A stretch of DNA of 64,000 nucleotides from Bradyrhizobium sp. WBAH42. GTDB taxonomy: Bacteria; Pseudomonadota; Alphaproteobacteria; Rhizobiales; Xanthobacteraceae. The stretch is from NCBI RefSeq assembly GCF_024585265.1, contig NZ_CP036533.1, positions 7,449,001-7,513,000 on the forward strand. The letters run 5' to 3'. Position numbers and translations under genes: made by a program. Shown in pieces: positions 9,038 to 17,820 of this stretch (the stretch's first letter is position 1; each line of letters opens with the position of its first letter). Under the pieces are notes generated by a model that had not been told where the DNA came from, did not search any database, and saw only the letters and a list, made by a program, of their open reading frames with translations.

Positions 9038-10468
9038 CTAATAGGCTTCCTGGAACATCACTGCGGACGCTGTGCGGGCCATGATCTTCAGGTCGAGCCA
9101 GATGCTCCAGTTGCTGACGTACCAGACGTCGTACTCGACCCGCTTTTCCATCAGATCGATCGTGGGCGTTTCGCCCCTGAATCCGTTCACCTGAGCCCAG
9201 CCGGTCAGGCCCGGCTTCATGTGATGGCGGTAGACATACTTGCTGATGAGCTCGTCGTAGTAATTGTCATGGGCGAGCGCGTGCGGACGCGGTCCCACCA
9301 GCGACATGTCCCCCCGCAGCACGTTCCAGAGCTGCGGCAGCTCGTCAATGCTGGTCATGCGCAGGAAGCGGCCGATCTTGGTGACGCGAGCATCCTTCTT
9401 GGTCGCCTGGGTTACCGTCTCGCCATTCTCGGAGACCGTCATGGTGCGGAACTTCCAGATCTCGAATGGCTTGCCGTTGAAGCCGCGGCGCGACTGCCGG
9501 AATATGACGGTTCCCGGCGAATCCAGCTTGATCAGCACGGCCACGGTCAGCAGCAGCGGCGTCAGCAGCACGAGCGCGAACAGAGCGACGCCGACGTCGA
9601 GACAGCGCTTCTGCAGCCGTTCGAGAATGGTGAGCGGCGGCCGCTGGATCTCGACCGCGACGGTGCCGCTGACCGGCAAAAAGGGACGGGTCACCAGGTC
9701 GGCAACCGAATCGTCCGGCAGCAGGCGAATGGGCTGCGGGACGGCGCGCAAATATGGCCCGAGCTTGCGCAGCATCGGCAATTCGTTCCAGTCGATCGCG
9801 AGCAGATATTCGTCGACATCGGCCGCGCGCGACTGACGGATGACGTCGCGAATCTGCCGCTCCCATTGGCCATCATCCCGGTCATCTCCGAGCACGAAAT
9901 GGCGCATGACGTCGAAGCCGTTCCTGCGCAGATCCTTGAAGCGGCTCGAGGTGAAGTCGAGCGGCTTCAGGCTGAGCAGGATCACCTTGCGATCGACCAA
10001 GCGGCTTCTCGCAAAGCTCGTGCCGAACACGGCCTGCCAGACGAAGCGCAGGCTGATCAAGCCGAGCCCGCCGATCACGGCGAAGAGGATCACGGTGCCG
10101 CGCGACAGATTGTCCGTCGACTTCAGCAGGAAGGCCGCAACAGCAAGGATCGTGAGCGACGTCAGCCAGATAAACGCCGCCATTCGAAGCTGCCAAAGCA
10201 GATTGAGCAGGCGGTGCGTGGAATAGACGTCCCGGAAATAGGCGATTCCGACGAACACCACGCCGACGAACAATCCGGCTCCCACCGATGCACCGTCGGG
10301 CGGCGATGCGACGGCCACACCATACAGCGAAGCCCCCGCCACGTAACTCAGCAGAATCAACAGAAAGTCAGCAGCGATGACGACGATCTGAAAGGGCCTC
10401 TGAAGCGCACTGCCGCGCGCAGATGACAGCGCATGCGCGCTTTCAGAACCATAAGTTGCAACAGCCAT
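9038..10468 (-). CDS. undecaprenyl-phosphate sugar-1-phosphate transferase (WcaJ/ExoY-like)
   Basis: A 476-residue polyprenyl-phosphate glycosyl-1-phosphate transferase that starts lipid-linked repeat-unit synthesis at the inner membrane. The N-terminal half has four to five membrane spans and a CoA-binding-like soluble region. The bacterial sugar transferase domain (~285-476) shows a membrane hairpin, the KFRTM motif, SIDELPQLWNVLRGDMSLVG with PRP, and KPGLTGWAQVNG. ATG at 10468 follows an AGAGG-like ribosome site and gives a normal length; the open frame to 10657 is not needed. A paralogue lies at 61820-63319. A dyad like the one at 5450 lies about 120 bases upstream. Confidence 0.9.
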   Translation of the reverse strand: MAVATYGSESAHALSSARGSALQRPFQIVVIAADFLLILLSYVAGASLYGVAVASPPDGASVGAGLFVGVVFVGIAYFRDVYSTHRLLNLLWQLRMAAFIWLTSLTILAVAAFLLKSTDNLSRGTVILFAVIGGLGLISLRFVWQAVFGTSFARSRLVDRKVILLSLKPLDFTSSRFKDLRRNGFDVMRHFVLGDDRDDGQWERQIRDVIRQSRAADVDEYLLAIDWNELPMLRKLGPYLRAVPQPIRLLPDDSVADLVTRPFLPVSGTVAVEIQRPPLTILERLQKRCLDVGVALFALVLLTPLLLTVAVLIKLDSPGTVIFRQSRRGFNGKPFEIWKFRTMTVSENGETVTQATKKDARVTKIGRFLRMTSIDELPQLWNVLRGDMSLVGPRPHALAHDNYYDELISKYVYRHHMKPGLTGWAQVNGFRGETPTIDLMEKRVEYDVWYVSNWSIWLDLKIMARTASAVMFQEAY

Positions 10469-11073
10469 TCGAACCTCTGCGTATCGAGAGAGTGCCTGAC
10501 GCTCATCGTGATGCTGAAGACTCGTCAATCCCCCGCACCGAAAGTGTTGTTCGATCGCAGCGACATTGTGGCGCTGCACGCGAAACTTTTGCGGCGCACG
10601 AACGATGCGTCGCGTTGAGATGCGTCGCGAAATTCGACGCGCTGAAAATGTCGTCACAGTGCTGACATATGAGCGAACGGACTGCCCTATTTTGAATCAA
10701 GTTCCGCATCGGACGCGACGCAATCGTTGCACGAACCGCTCTTCGCTCAACTTTGAGGCGCTGCTTTGCTGCCGCCGAACGCAACATCGGATCACTTGCG
10801 AGAATTTCCAGGGATTTCTATCTGCGGGTGTATGCGAGAATCTGCCACGAGTCATGCAGACTTGCCGCACGCTTCGAGGCAGCGATGCAATTCCTACGGA
10901 GCCCTCTCGTTCCTGACACCATCAAAAACAACTCGGCAAAAAATGCCGTGCCCTTCTTTTGGCGTGATCGGGACGGACAACAGGTTGCGCCCCCATGGAA
11001 CTCGCCTTGTTCGCGTTGGATGGACGCTCTCCGGTGCCGGCGACTTGGGGATGTTTTTCCGACCACCCGATCG
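10469..11073. promoter_or_regulatory. divergent intergenic region, sugar transferase / phosphatase
   Basis: About 600 bases with no supported gene. Short frames exist but have no signal, domain or ribosome site. It holds the dyad at 10587-10603 and CGCGAAATTCGACGC at 10626-10640, the latter matching 5171-5185 in 14 of 15 bases. Confidence 0.5.
10587..10603. promoter_or_regulatory. candidate operator, near-copy of the 5450 dyad
   Basis: TTTTGCGGCGCACGAAC matches the dyad at 5450-5466 in 14 of 17 bases and keeps the TTTTG left arm. It sits 119-135 bases upstream of the sugar transferase start at 10468. Regulator unknown. Confidence 0.3.
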
Positions 11074-11820
11074 ATGAGCGCCATGAAATCTTTCGCGCGA
11101 TCCCAGCCGTCGCTTCCCAAACCGCAATTGCCGGACGGCGTCCGCATCTATGCGATCTCGGATATTCACGGCTGCGCGCACTTGCTCGAGCCCATGCTGC
11201 GGGTGATCGACGCCGACGTTGCGCGCAGCCAGCCGCGCTATGCTATCGAAGTCTTCATGGGCGATTACATCGATCGCGGCCCGGATACGCGTTCCACCCT
11301 CGACATTCTGGTCGAGCGGAGTCGCCGGGGAAATGCGGTCTTCCTCAAGGGCAACCACGAGGCCTTTCTGGTGAGGGTGTTCGAAGACCCTTCACTGTTC
11401 GAGGACTGGATTGCCTTCGGCGGCACCCAGACATTGATGTCCTACGGGCTTGCTCCGCCCGATCTCAAGCGCGACGAGCCGGCATCGATCCTGCGTGACT
11501 TGATTCGCGCGATGCCGACCGAGCATCTGGAATTTCTGGACAATCTGCGGTTGAGCTTCAGTTGCGGAGACTTCTTTTTCGTCCACGCCGGCGTACGTCC
11601 AGGCGTCCCGTTGGCCGAGCAGACCGAGCGCGATCTGCTCTGGATTCGCGAGGAATTCCTGCGGAGCGAGGAGCAGTTCGGCAAATATATCGTCCACGGT
11701 CATACGCCGGTCCGCAGCGCCGAATTGCTGGCCAACCGCGCCAATATCGACACCGGCGCCTATGCGACCGGCAACCTCACCCTGATGAGCATCCAGGGAA
11801 GCCGCATGCTCGCGGTGTGA
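11074..11820 (+). CDS. PPP-family metallophosphatase (serine/threonine phosphatase type)
   Basis: A 248-residue calcineurin-like phosphoesterase of the bacterial PPP type. Metal and phosphate motifs are in order: SDIHG (Asp30, His32), GDYIDRGP (Asp64), GNHE (94-96), then FFVHAG and IVHGHTPV towards the C-terminus. ATG at 11074 gives an N-terminus MSAMKSF; the second ATG at 11083 is equally possible because no strong ribosome site marks either. In EPS loci such enzymes may remove phosphate from regulators or from the BY-kinase, but the target here is unknown. Confidence 0.85.
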   Translation: MSAMKSFARSQPSLPKPQLPDGVRIYAISDIHGCAHLLEPMLRVIDADVARSQPRYAIEVFMGDYIDRGPDTRSTLDILVERSRRGNAVFLKGNHEAFLVRVFEDPSLFEDWIAFGGTQTLMSYGLAPPDLKRDEPASILRDLIRAMPTEHLEFLDNLRLSFSCGDFFFVHAGVRPGVPLAEQTERDLLWIREEFLRSEEQFGKYIVHGHTPVRSAELLANRANIDTGAYATGNLTLMSIQGSRMLAV

Positions 11821-11886
11821 TGAGTTTCAGCCTCCTGCCCCCGACGCGCGAGAGGGTCTCAAGGATGGAATGGACGCTCGCGGTTT

Positions 11887-12165
11887 CTAGTTGAGCAGCG
11901 GCGACTGCGCCGGCCGCACACGCGTCTGGGCCATCCAGTCATTCCAGGCGCGTTCGTGCTTGACGTAGAGCTCCACCCACCGTTCGCCATGCCTGGCCTC
12001 GCGGACGCGCGCCGCCTCGCCGAGCATGCCGGCACCGGCACGAGTGTCCGGCTTGTCCAGCGCCTCGAACTCGATCGTTTCCGATATCGTGAGACCAACG
12101 AGCACGCGCTGTCCGGCGCCGTCCACGATATAGCGTCGCGGCGCATCGTTCTTGGGCTCACTCAT
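11887..12165 (-). CDS. small hypothetical protein
   Basis: A 92-residue acidic/basic soluble protein starting MSEPKNDAPRRYIVDGAGQRVLVGLT. No signal peptide or membrane segment. The segment TISETIEFEALD followed by a helix RVREARHGERWVELYVKHERAWNDW suggests a small folded protein. An in-frame ATG at 12180 would add five residues. Function not recognised. Confidence 0.6.
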   Translation of the reverse strand: MSEPKNDAPRRYIVDGAGQRVLVGLTISETIEFEALDKPDTRAGAGMLGEAARVREARHGERWVELYVKHERAWNDWMAQTRVRPAQSPLLN

Positions 12166-12224
12166 GTCTTCATGTCCCATCGGTTCGGTGTGACGCTGGA
12201 TGCAGCCGTGGCATGGGACGATGC

Positions 12225-12398
12225 CTAGAAGGCTCGCCGGGCATGGCCGAACGTAGAGGTCGGAGCGGGCCGCGACGCCCGGCGCGAGGCGCCGCTGGAT
12301 GAGTTCACAGCTCTTCGTTCGACGCGCCACGCGCGCAACGCGTATCCGAAAATGAGGCCAGCGCCGAAAATGAAAGCCGAGACAAACGTAGAAGTCAT
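12225..12398 (-). CDS. small single-span membrane protein
   Basis: A 57-residue frame, MTSTFVSAFIFGAGLIFGYALRAW followed by a basic Ser/Arg-rich tail. One membrane helix at residues 4-22 is clear; the tail looks like low-complexity coding and the true stop could reflect decay. Function unknown. Confidence 0.45.
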   Translation of the reverse strand: MTSTFVSAFIFGAGLIFGYALRAWRVERRAVNSSSGASRRASRPAPTSTFGHARRAF

Positions 12399-12782
12399 GG
12401 GAGCGTCCTGGATCGTGCGCCTCCTATGAAGAGTGAGCAGTGTGTCGACATCATGGTTCAAGAGGATTCACGGGCGCCGAAAAAATGTTCAAGGTTCGGC
12501 CTGCTTTGCATGCATGCCGCGCGCGTGCCAAAGCGGCCGACCTCTGCCCGATCTCGTCTCGGCCGGTGGTGATCATCGAACACTCTATATATGGCGACCA
12601 CAATCTTGGAGACGTTCTCGTAGCGATGCACCCAGGCCCGTCGCGGTCGAGCCGACGCGCGCCGGCGAGACCATGCGCCCCTGCAACTGGAAATTCGGCG
12701 TCAGCCGGTGAGCCCATACCCTTGCAACCATCCGGAACCCGTCGCATTATCGCACATCGCATTTCATGAGGGATTCGATCCA

Positions 12783-13046
12783 ATGAACTTCCGCGCCGTT
12801 GTTTCGTCCATTGCCCTGTCGGCTCTCGGCCTCACCCTGGCGACATCCGTCACCTCAGCCGCCGAGCTCGCGCTTGCCCGGTCACACCGGGCGGCCGCCG
12901 TCCAAGGCGGACTTGTGTTCTGGGACGACGTCTACCCGCCGGCAATCTACGGCCCGCAGCTGCGCCCCGTGGAGGAAGTCGCGGCCATGAAGGCGCAGGC
13001 GCGGCCGGTGTCGCAGCGCTGGTGGGGATATTGGTACGTGCGCTGA
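12783..13046 (+). CDS. small secreted protein
   Basis: An 87-residue protein with a classical signal peptide (MNFRAVVSSIALSALGLTLATSVTSA, cleavage before AEL). The mature part is short and aromatic at the end (RWWGYWYVR). ATG at 12783 follows a GAGGG ribosome site. It is closed by a strong terminator 50 bases on, so it is a single-gene unit. Function unknown. Confidence 0.7.
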   Translation: MNFRAVVSSIALSALGLTLATSVTSAAELALARSHRAAAVQGGLVFWDDVYPPAIYGPQLRPVEEVAAMKAQARPVSQRWWGYWYVR

Positions 13047-13093
13047 CGCGCCGGGGCAACAGGCTAACCGCTACCCAACCGTCCTCAATCATC

Positions 13094-13132
13094 AACCGCC
13101 GCGCCGAGCAAACGGTCGCGGCGGTTTTTGTT
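13094..13132 (+). terminator. rho-independent terminator
   Basis: Stem AACCGCCGCG / CGCGGCGGTT with a 13-base loop followed by TTTTTGTTT. A textbook intrinsic terminator for the secreted protein gene ending at 13046. Confidence 0.85.
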
Positions 13133-13139
13133 TGGGGCG

Positions 13140-13928
13140 GCGCCGTCTAGTCCCGACGGCTACTGGCGCACTGCTTGCAACAGTCCGATGGGGCACTTCG
13201 GTGCCTAAACGGCTCCGCAAATCACCTCAACTCGATCTTCTCACGAGCACCGGGTCATTGTTCGGGCGCGGAAAGGCCCCGCCGACGTTCAATTCCCTGG
13301 TAACAGGGAATACTACAGGGAAACCGCAGCGCAATCGCCGCCGCCGCAACGTAAGAAACGACAGAAACGCCTTCGAATCCAAGCGTGTCACGGTGGTCGG
13401 GGGCCAACACCGAACAGGGAATTTTTGCTGAAGATCAGGGAGCGGGCGGCGTCCGAACAGGGAACGGTCGCAAGCGTCCATTGCTTCCGCACTTTTCCTG
13501 TGGTTCGGCAAGCACGATCCGTTCTCGCTGTGATTTGCAGATGAGGAGAACGGTCATCGCCCGCTCTGCTTTCATGGTGCAGAACGCGGCTGATCGATGC
13601 GTAGCAGCGGCCGCTCTGGACGCGTCCAAGACGACGATTCAGCGAGACGGACAAACGCCGGATGGTCAAGCTGGCCAAGACGGAGCGAGTACGGGCTGCG
13701 ACAACCCCGCTGCTGGCATTGCCGCGTTCTGCGACGGTGGAAGCCAGAGCGGGCGATGACCTTGCAGGCGGCACGCGGTCGCGATTTCTAGCGGCTTGGC
13801 TTCATGCCGCATCTCGCCTAGGTTCGTTTCAAGGCGAAACCGCCTCGGCCGGCGCCCTTCGTTCGATAGGGTTTATCCGGCCGCGACGTCGTTCGGCCGA
13901 TCCACTTGCTTCTTCGAGCCGCCGCACT
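13140..13928. other. decayed non-coding stretch with short repeats
   Basis: Nearly 800 bases without a supportable gene. Overlapping frames exist on both strands (about 13385-13775) but none has a start site or a recognisable fold. ACAGGGAA occurs four times (13303, 13315, 13414, 13457), the first as part of a TTCCCTG-N4-CAGGGAA hairpin at 13293-13310. Composition and frame breaks suggest relic DNA from a mobile or repeated element. Confidence 0.45.
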
Positions 13929-14600
13929 ATGCGCCTTCAATACCTCAGCTTCGATGCTTGGCTGGAGCACGCATTTGGACGCGAGGTTCGCTTTCAGCAA
14001 GCACCTTGGTACTTCGATCCCGAGCATGATTGGTGGGATCCGCCGGCGCTTGAAGCCGTGTCTTATCTCACTCGACTGTTTGAAGACCCGGAGCCAGCGT
14101 TACAGGGATTTTCCGACAGCCAAATCGCGCAGGGCCTAACCTACCTTGTGAATACCAACGCCGCCGGCGATCGCCGGTGGCTCTGTTCAACTGACGTTCC
14201 GGTCGAAGGTCGTGTTCGCTGCGTCCGGTCTGTCGCTGCTCTATTTGCCAAATTGTTCGAGCCTCGTTGCGAGCCTCGCCTGTCTCACCTCAGCCAAGCC
14301 GCGAGCAAAGCACTCAACGGTGTTTGCTATATGTGGTGGGATGCGTTTCCGAGCTTGGCTCTTGCCGACGATCCCGACCTGCCAACGCTCCACGATTGTG
14401 CGCTGCAAACCATGGACCGCATCCTTCAGCTTGAATCGATCGCCTGTCAGGAAAGTGCTCTCCACGGCCTTGGACACTGGCACCGCGACTACAGCAATAA
14501 GGTCAGCCACATCATCGATCGCTTCTGCGAGGTGCATTCCGGGATCGACCCGCGCCTGTCGGCCTATGCCCAATCGGCTCGGTGCGGATGCGTCCTGTGA
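13929..14600 (+). CDS. hypothetical protein (soluble, about 223 residues)
   Basis: Starts MRLQYLSFDAWLEHAFGREV. The protein is helical, Trp/Cys-rich and has no signal peptide. Conserved-looking patches include FDPEHDWWDPP, RVRCVRSVAALFAKLFEPRC, CYMWWDAFP and SALHGLGHWHRDY. The shape resembles a HEAT-like or all-helical immunity-type protein, but I do not recognise a family. A longer frame opens at 13662; the first ~89 residues of that look like relic DNA, so ATG at 13929 is preferred. It stands alone between decayed DNA and mini-genes. Confidence 0.6.
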   Translation: MRLQYLSFDAWLEHAFGREVRFQQAPWYFDPEHDWWDPPALEAVSYLTRLFEDPEPALQGFSDSQIAQGLTYLVNTNAAGDRRWLCSTDVPVEGRVRCVRSVAALFAKLFEPRCEPRLSHLSQAASKALNGVCYMWWDAFPSLALADDPDLPTLHDCALQTMDRILQLESIACQESALHGLGHWHRDYSNKVSHIIDRFCEVHSGIDPRLSAYAQSARCGCVL

Positions 14601-14860
14601 TCCGCGGGCGGCGGGGCGCCATGGTTGCGTCCCGCCCCGGCGTTGAGTGCATCATCGCGACCTCAGAAAGAGGCGCCGCATAGCCCAAAATTGGGCCTGC
14701 GTACTCATGATCGACTTGCCGGCTGATGTCCCGCTCAAGCTCCAACAGCAGTCGAAGTGTGGGCAATCTCCCGAGCGCGAGCACTGGTCGAAGGATAAGG
14801 GCCTAGAAATCCGAGATGGTCAAACGCCGACGTTGGCATGAAGTCACAATTGAGCGACCT

Positions 14861-15043
14861 CTAGTTTACGAGCTTGCGATTGCTGGCAATCCTATCTTCG
14901 TTTGCAGCGAGCAGATCATAATCGTCTGCAAGTCTAAGGTAGATCCCACGCAGCCCCTCATCTGACTTACATAACGCTATGGTTCGGTACTCCTCGGCCA
15001 CGTGCCGATGCCGGGCGGCTTCCGCCATGTAATCCATGCCCAT
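14861..15043 (-). CDS. small helical protein of a rhizobial mini-gene family
   Basis: A 60-residue protein, MGMDYMAEAARHRHVAEEYRTI with a helical remainder ending NRKLVN. GGGAG lies six bases before ATG at 15043, which decides the start. The helix-rich pattern with RHxHVAEEYRTI and RLADDYDLLA resembles small abundant proteins I know from Bradyrhizobium genomes (from memory, no search made). Function unknown. Confidence 0.55.
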   Translation of the reverse strand: MGMDYMAEAARHRHVAEEYRTIALCKSDEGLRGIYLRLADDYDLLAANEDRIASNRKLVN

Positions 15044-15473
15044 CGCAAGCTCCCAACCGACCATCCCTCGCGGACCGAGGAGACCGTTGCGATAGATCAA
15101 TTGAGCAGGCCCCATCATCGGCCGGCGTGTATGGGCCGGACATTGGCTCGAGCTGCAGTGTGCGGCTGCTAGAAGGAAAAGGCTTGCTTCCGGAGTAGAC
15201 CACATCGGCCCCAGCCTGGAGGTTTTTCCGGATCGAAAAACGGAGCTGGGACCGAGAGGTCTGCCGCTGTCTGGTCGGCAAACACAGCTTCATCCCAAGA
15301 AATCGTCCACTTGGGATTCAACTTTGTGAATCCGATCCATGGAATACTCCAGCCCGTGGGGGAACGAGCTGGCAACAGGTCGTGCGAAGGACGTCACGCA
15401 AGACCGACAGTCGAACTGAGAGCAGGCACGATCGCACCTAGCCGCCCGCCGTGCGGTCGCAAGCGATGTGTGG

Positions 15474-15665
15474 CTAGCGCTTCCTGCCAGTCGGCTTGCC
15501 TCGGTGGGGGCGCTTCTTCGGCTTGGACCTTGTTGGTCTTTCGCTCTGTTCAGCCGCGAGAACTCGAGCTCGGATTTCCTCCAATTCAACCAGTGCAGAA
15601 ACGATGCTCTGAAGACGTTCGCGAATTGCAGCAGCAGGAATCACCGCTCGACCGCGGGTGCTCAT
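15474..15665 (-). CDS. small coiled-coil protein with basic tail
   Basis: A 63-residue frame: a helix (IRERLQSIVSALVELEEIRARV) followed by a strongly basic tail (RSKPKKRPHRGKPTGRKR). It could bind nucleic acid. ATG at 15665 is preceded by a G-run. An upstream ATG at 15707 would add 14 residues. Function unknown. Confidence 0.4.
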   Translation of the reverse strand: MSTRGRAVIPAAAIRERLQSIVSALVELEEIRARVLAAEQSERPTRSKPKKRPHRGKPTGRKR

Positions 15666-16102
15666 GGACGCCCCCAACTTGTTCTTCTTTGGGGCCGCCG
15701 TTGGCACCCGCTCGGAGTCTTCCTTTTTCGGCGAACCTAGTCGTTAACAAATTTAAACGACGACTACCGCGTCCCAGCCAGCTCGAGTTGTTCCCGGAGG
15801 GAACACTGCAGCATCCTGCCAACCGCGTATTCTCGATACCTGCGACCCCAGCGCATCCAAGATCCAAAAGCTGCATCGTTGCCTCACTGGAAGAGGCTGC
15901 ATCCGGAGCACGTGCGGTACTTATGATAGATCAATGAACAACCAGGCCGCTAGCCGCCCGGCGATCGATCGGGAGCTTTAGGTGCACGTGCGGCGCATTC
16001 ACGGCCGCGTGTACGAAGCCATTTGAGGCGTCCAACGAAGCGAAGCTGAAACAATGCAGTCCGATGCTGTGGTGATCGCAACGCCTGTTGAGGGAGGGTC
16101 AA
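15666..16102. other. intergenic stretch, no gene seen
   Basis: About 440 bases with only short frames lacking starts or recognisable composition. Nothing else is supported. Confidence 0.35.
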
Positions 16103-16258
16103 ATGCGTAGCCTGATTTTCGGTGCGACCCTCCTGGCGCTGGCAACCATCGGGTGTTCCACGTTTATTTCGGCTGCCCTGTCCGCGGCATGGGATGCAAA
16201 AGCGGCAACGTTCTCCGAACGATTCGCGCCGGCAATGAAGGTTCCCTCAAGCAGCTAG
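16103..16258 (+). CDS. very small exported protein / lipoprotein-like peptide
   Basis: A 51-residue gene: ATG at 16103 eight bases after a strong AGGGAGG ribosome site. MRSLIFGATLLALATIGC is a signal peptide with a possible lipobox (ATIGC), followed by a short Ala/Ser-rich mature part ending PSSS. If lipidated, Cys18 would anchor it. Function unknown. Confidence 0.6.
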   Translation: MRSLIFGATLLALATIGCSTFISAALSAAWDAKAATFSERFAPAMKVPSSS

Positions 16259-16294
16259 TCCCACCAGCGTGAACCGGCGAGCGGATTGCGAGCC

Positions 16295-16450
16295 TTAATG
16301 GCGGGATTTGTCTTCTCGCTTGAGAAGCTCCAGACGTCGCTCTAGCTCTTCCTTCTTCGCCAAAAGTCTCTTGGCCAGAATATCATTGACGAGGGTGTGA
16401 AGTTGCCAGAGCTCTTCAAGAGCCATGCTCTCGAAAGGCGTCCGTTCCAT
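16295..16450 (-). CDS. H-NS-like protein reduced to the N-terminal oligomerisation helices
   Basis: A 51-residue gene: MERTPFESMALEELWQLHTL, then an uninterrupted Lys/Glu/Leu helix ending LKREDKSRH. The opening SMALEELWQLH pattern and heptad helix match the N-terminal dimerisation part of alphaproteobacterial H-NS family proteins. Full-length members continue with a linker and a C-terminal DNA-binding AT-hook-like motif, absent here because TAA follows His51. It could be a decayed gene or a natural truncated H-NS acting by hetero-dimerisation. Family call from memory. Confidence 0.6.
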   Translation of the reverse strand: MERTPFESMALEELWQLHTLVNDILAKRLLAKKEELERRLELLKREDKSRH

Positions 16451-16760
16451 GACTGCCCCGACTCACATATCGCCAAGGCTAGCGCGAAACAAGAACTAGA
16501 GCCACTCCCGGGGGATATAGCGAAAGTGGTGCCGACCTGCTTTATTGCGCCAGAACTTTCGCAAGCCTCAGCGAGCTTTAAGTAGCTGTCGCGGGCCACC
16601 TAGCCTTCATGATCTCGGCGAGTACCCGGCACTCTTCGGCCGATCTCTGAGCCGTTTAGCATGCGCAGCATGATCCATTCGGCAATGCTAGCACTCAGCC
16701 CTACATCCTTGTGTCGCAAACGACACACAAGAGCACTTCCATGGGGGCCGATCTCCGACC

Positions 16761-17021
16761 TTAATCGGTATAAGCGCGTGGTCGCTCGGTTTCTGCAGTC
16801 TCGTTTGAGGCCAAGCAACGTCGCGCCCGTTCGATCTGTGCGTCAGTAGCACCATGATTGCGTGCGTACATCTCGGCCACTGGTGCCGAATATTTCCCGA
16901 CGTAATATCTGACCTCGCTGCACGAGATGCGCCCCGTCGGCCTGTGGTGACGCGAAGCGAAGGCTTCGGACCCCAGCGGGATCAGCAACAACGCAACAAT
17001 AGCCCCGGCCCGTACGATCAT
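16761..17021 (-). CDS. small secreted protein with two Cys
   Basis: An 86-residue protein: signal peptide MIVRAGAIVALLLIPLGSEAFA, then SRHHRPTGRISCSEVRYYVG and a helix containing a second Cys (ERARRCLAS). The pattern ISC..VR.YV......A...A...G.T..QI.RARRCL is common in small exported rhizobial proteins. ATG at 17021 follows GATGGGGTGGCGGGA. The frame extends to 17219, but that part lacks a ribosome site. Function unknown. Confidence 0.6.
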   Translation of the reverse strand: MIVRAGAIVALLLIPLGSEAFASRHHRPTGRISCSEVRYYVGKYSAPVAEMYARNHGATDAQIERARRCLASNETAETERPRAYTD

Positions 17022-17258
17022 TCCCGCCACCCCATCTATTGTCTGGTTCGTTGGCAGAGAGCAGGCCTGAATCGCGCACGCGACGCAAATTAACAGTCGT
17101 GCACCGATCCAAAAAGCTGTGCGACTGTTGCTCCAATGCTTCGGTGCTGCGCGCGTACCGGATAGTGAGGTCGCGGTCGAGCGATCTGGCGCGAGCTTTC
17201 CAGAAAGCGGAAGTGGCAAGTTCGGTCATCGCACTGAACGGCTACGAGCTCGCAATAG

Positions 17259-17462
17259 CTATCTCCGCCGAAGCACTCCCCTTCTACGGCGGGCTTTGGG
17301 GATACGGCTGGTCCTCGCAATCGTTCTCGCCTGAGCGGCTCGTAGGCGACGCCGGAGAGTCTGCAGTTCTCGAAACAGTGCGAGCAGTCCCTCGACCCGC
17401 TCGCCCAGAATAGTCGAACAATTGTAAACCCGACCTCGATTACTCATTACTGCCCAAACCAT
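17259..17462 (-). CDS. doubtful small basic protein
   Basis: A 67-residue frame from ATG at 17462 (or 17447, MSNRGRVYN). Its middle, ILGERVEGLLALFRELQTLRRRL, could be a genuine helix; the Arg-rich end looks like frame shadow. Included with low confidence. Confidence 0.25.
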   Translation of the reverse strand: MVWAVMSNRGRVYNCSTILGERVEGLLALFRELQTLRRRLRAAQARTIARTSRIPKARRRRGVLRRR

Positions 17463-17530
17463 GATCGTTGAAAGCAATAGGCGGTCGACAACGGGAAAAT
17501 ATGCAATCCAGGTACGAACATACACCCCAT

Positions 17531-17571
17531 AAATGACGGCGGTATTAACCCTTAAATGACGACCGTATTAA
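17531..17571. repeat. two direct copies of an 18-base motif
   Basis: AAATGACGGCGGTATTAA (17531-17548) and AAATGACGACCGTATTAA (17554-17571) are identical in 16 of 18 bases and spaced 23 bases start to start. The spacing (two helical turns) suits a repeated protein-binding site. The nearest credible gene to the right starts at 17821. Confidence 0.5.
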
Positions 17572-17820
17572 AATGGGGCCATGAAAAGGTCCCTACACCG
17601 TTGTCACAGCGCATTCCTTTCGCTTGTCTTTCGGGTCGTTTTCGTTCTGCAAGTTCGGCCTGTTCGGCAAAGCTACAGGCTTGGTACCGCAGCATTCACG
17701 CGCACCACTCTCAGGCTGGTGGTCCCATTCTGCCCTTTACTCGCGCGACGGCTGCTAACAGGGATGACGCTCGTATCGCTTGGGTAGCCCTTCGATCCAC
17801 GGCTCTCGTACTATTGCTGA

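Noticed and set aside
9221..10426. 401-residue frame opposite the first sugar transferase
   Set aside because: Same reason: antisense shadow with Arg/His/Gln bias.
13385..13774. overlapping frames on both strands of about 125 residues
   Set aside because: Neither has a ribosome site or recognisable sequence; lies in decayed DNA.
16600..16818. 72-residue minus-strand frame
   Set aside because: No ribosome site, signal or family resemblance that I can support.
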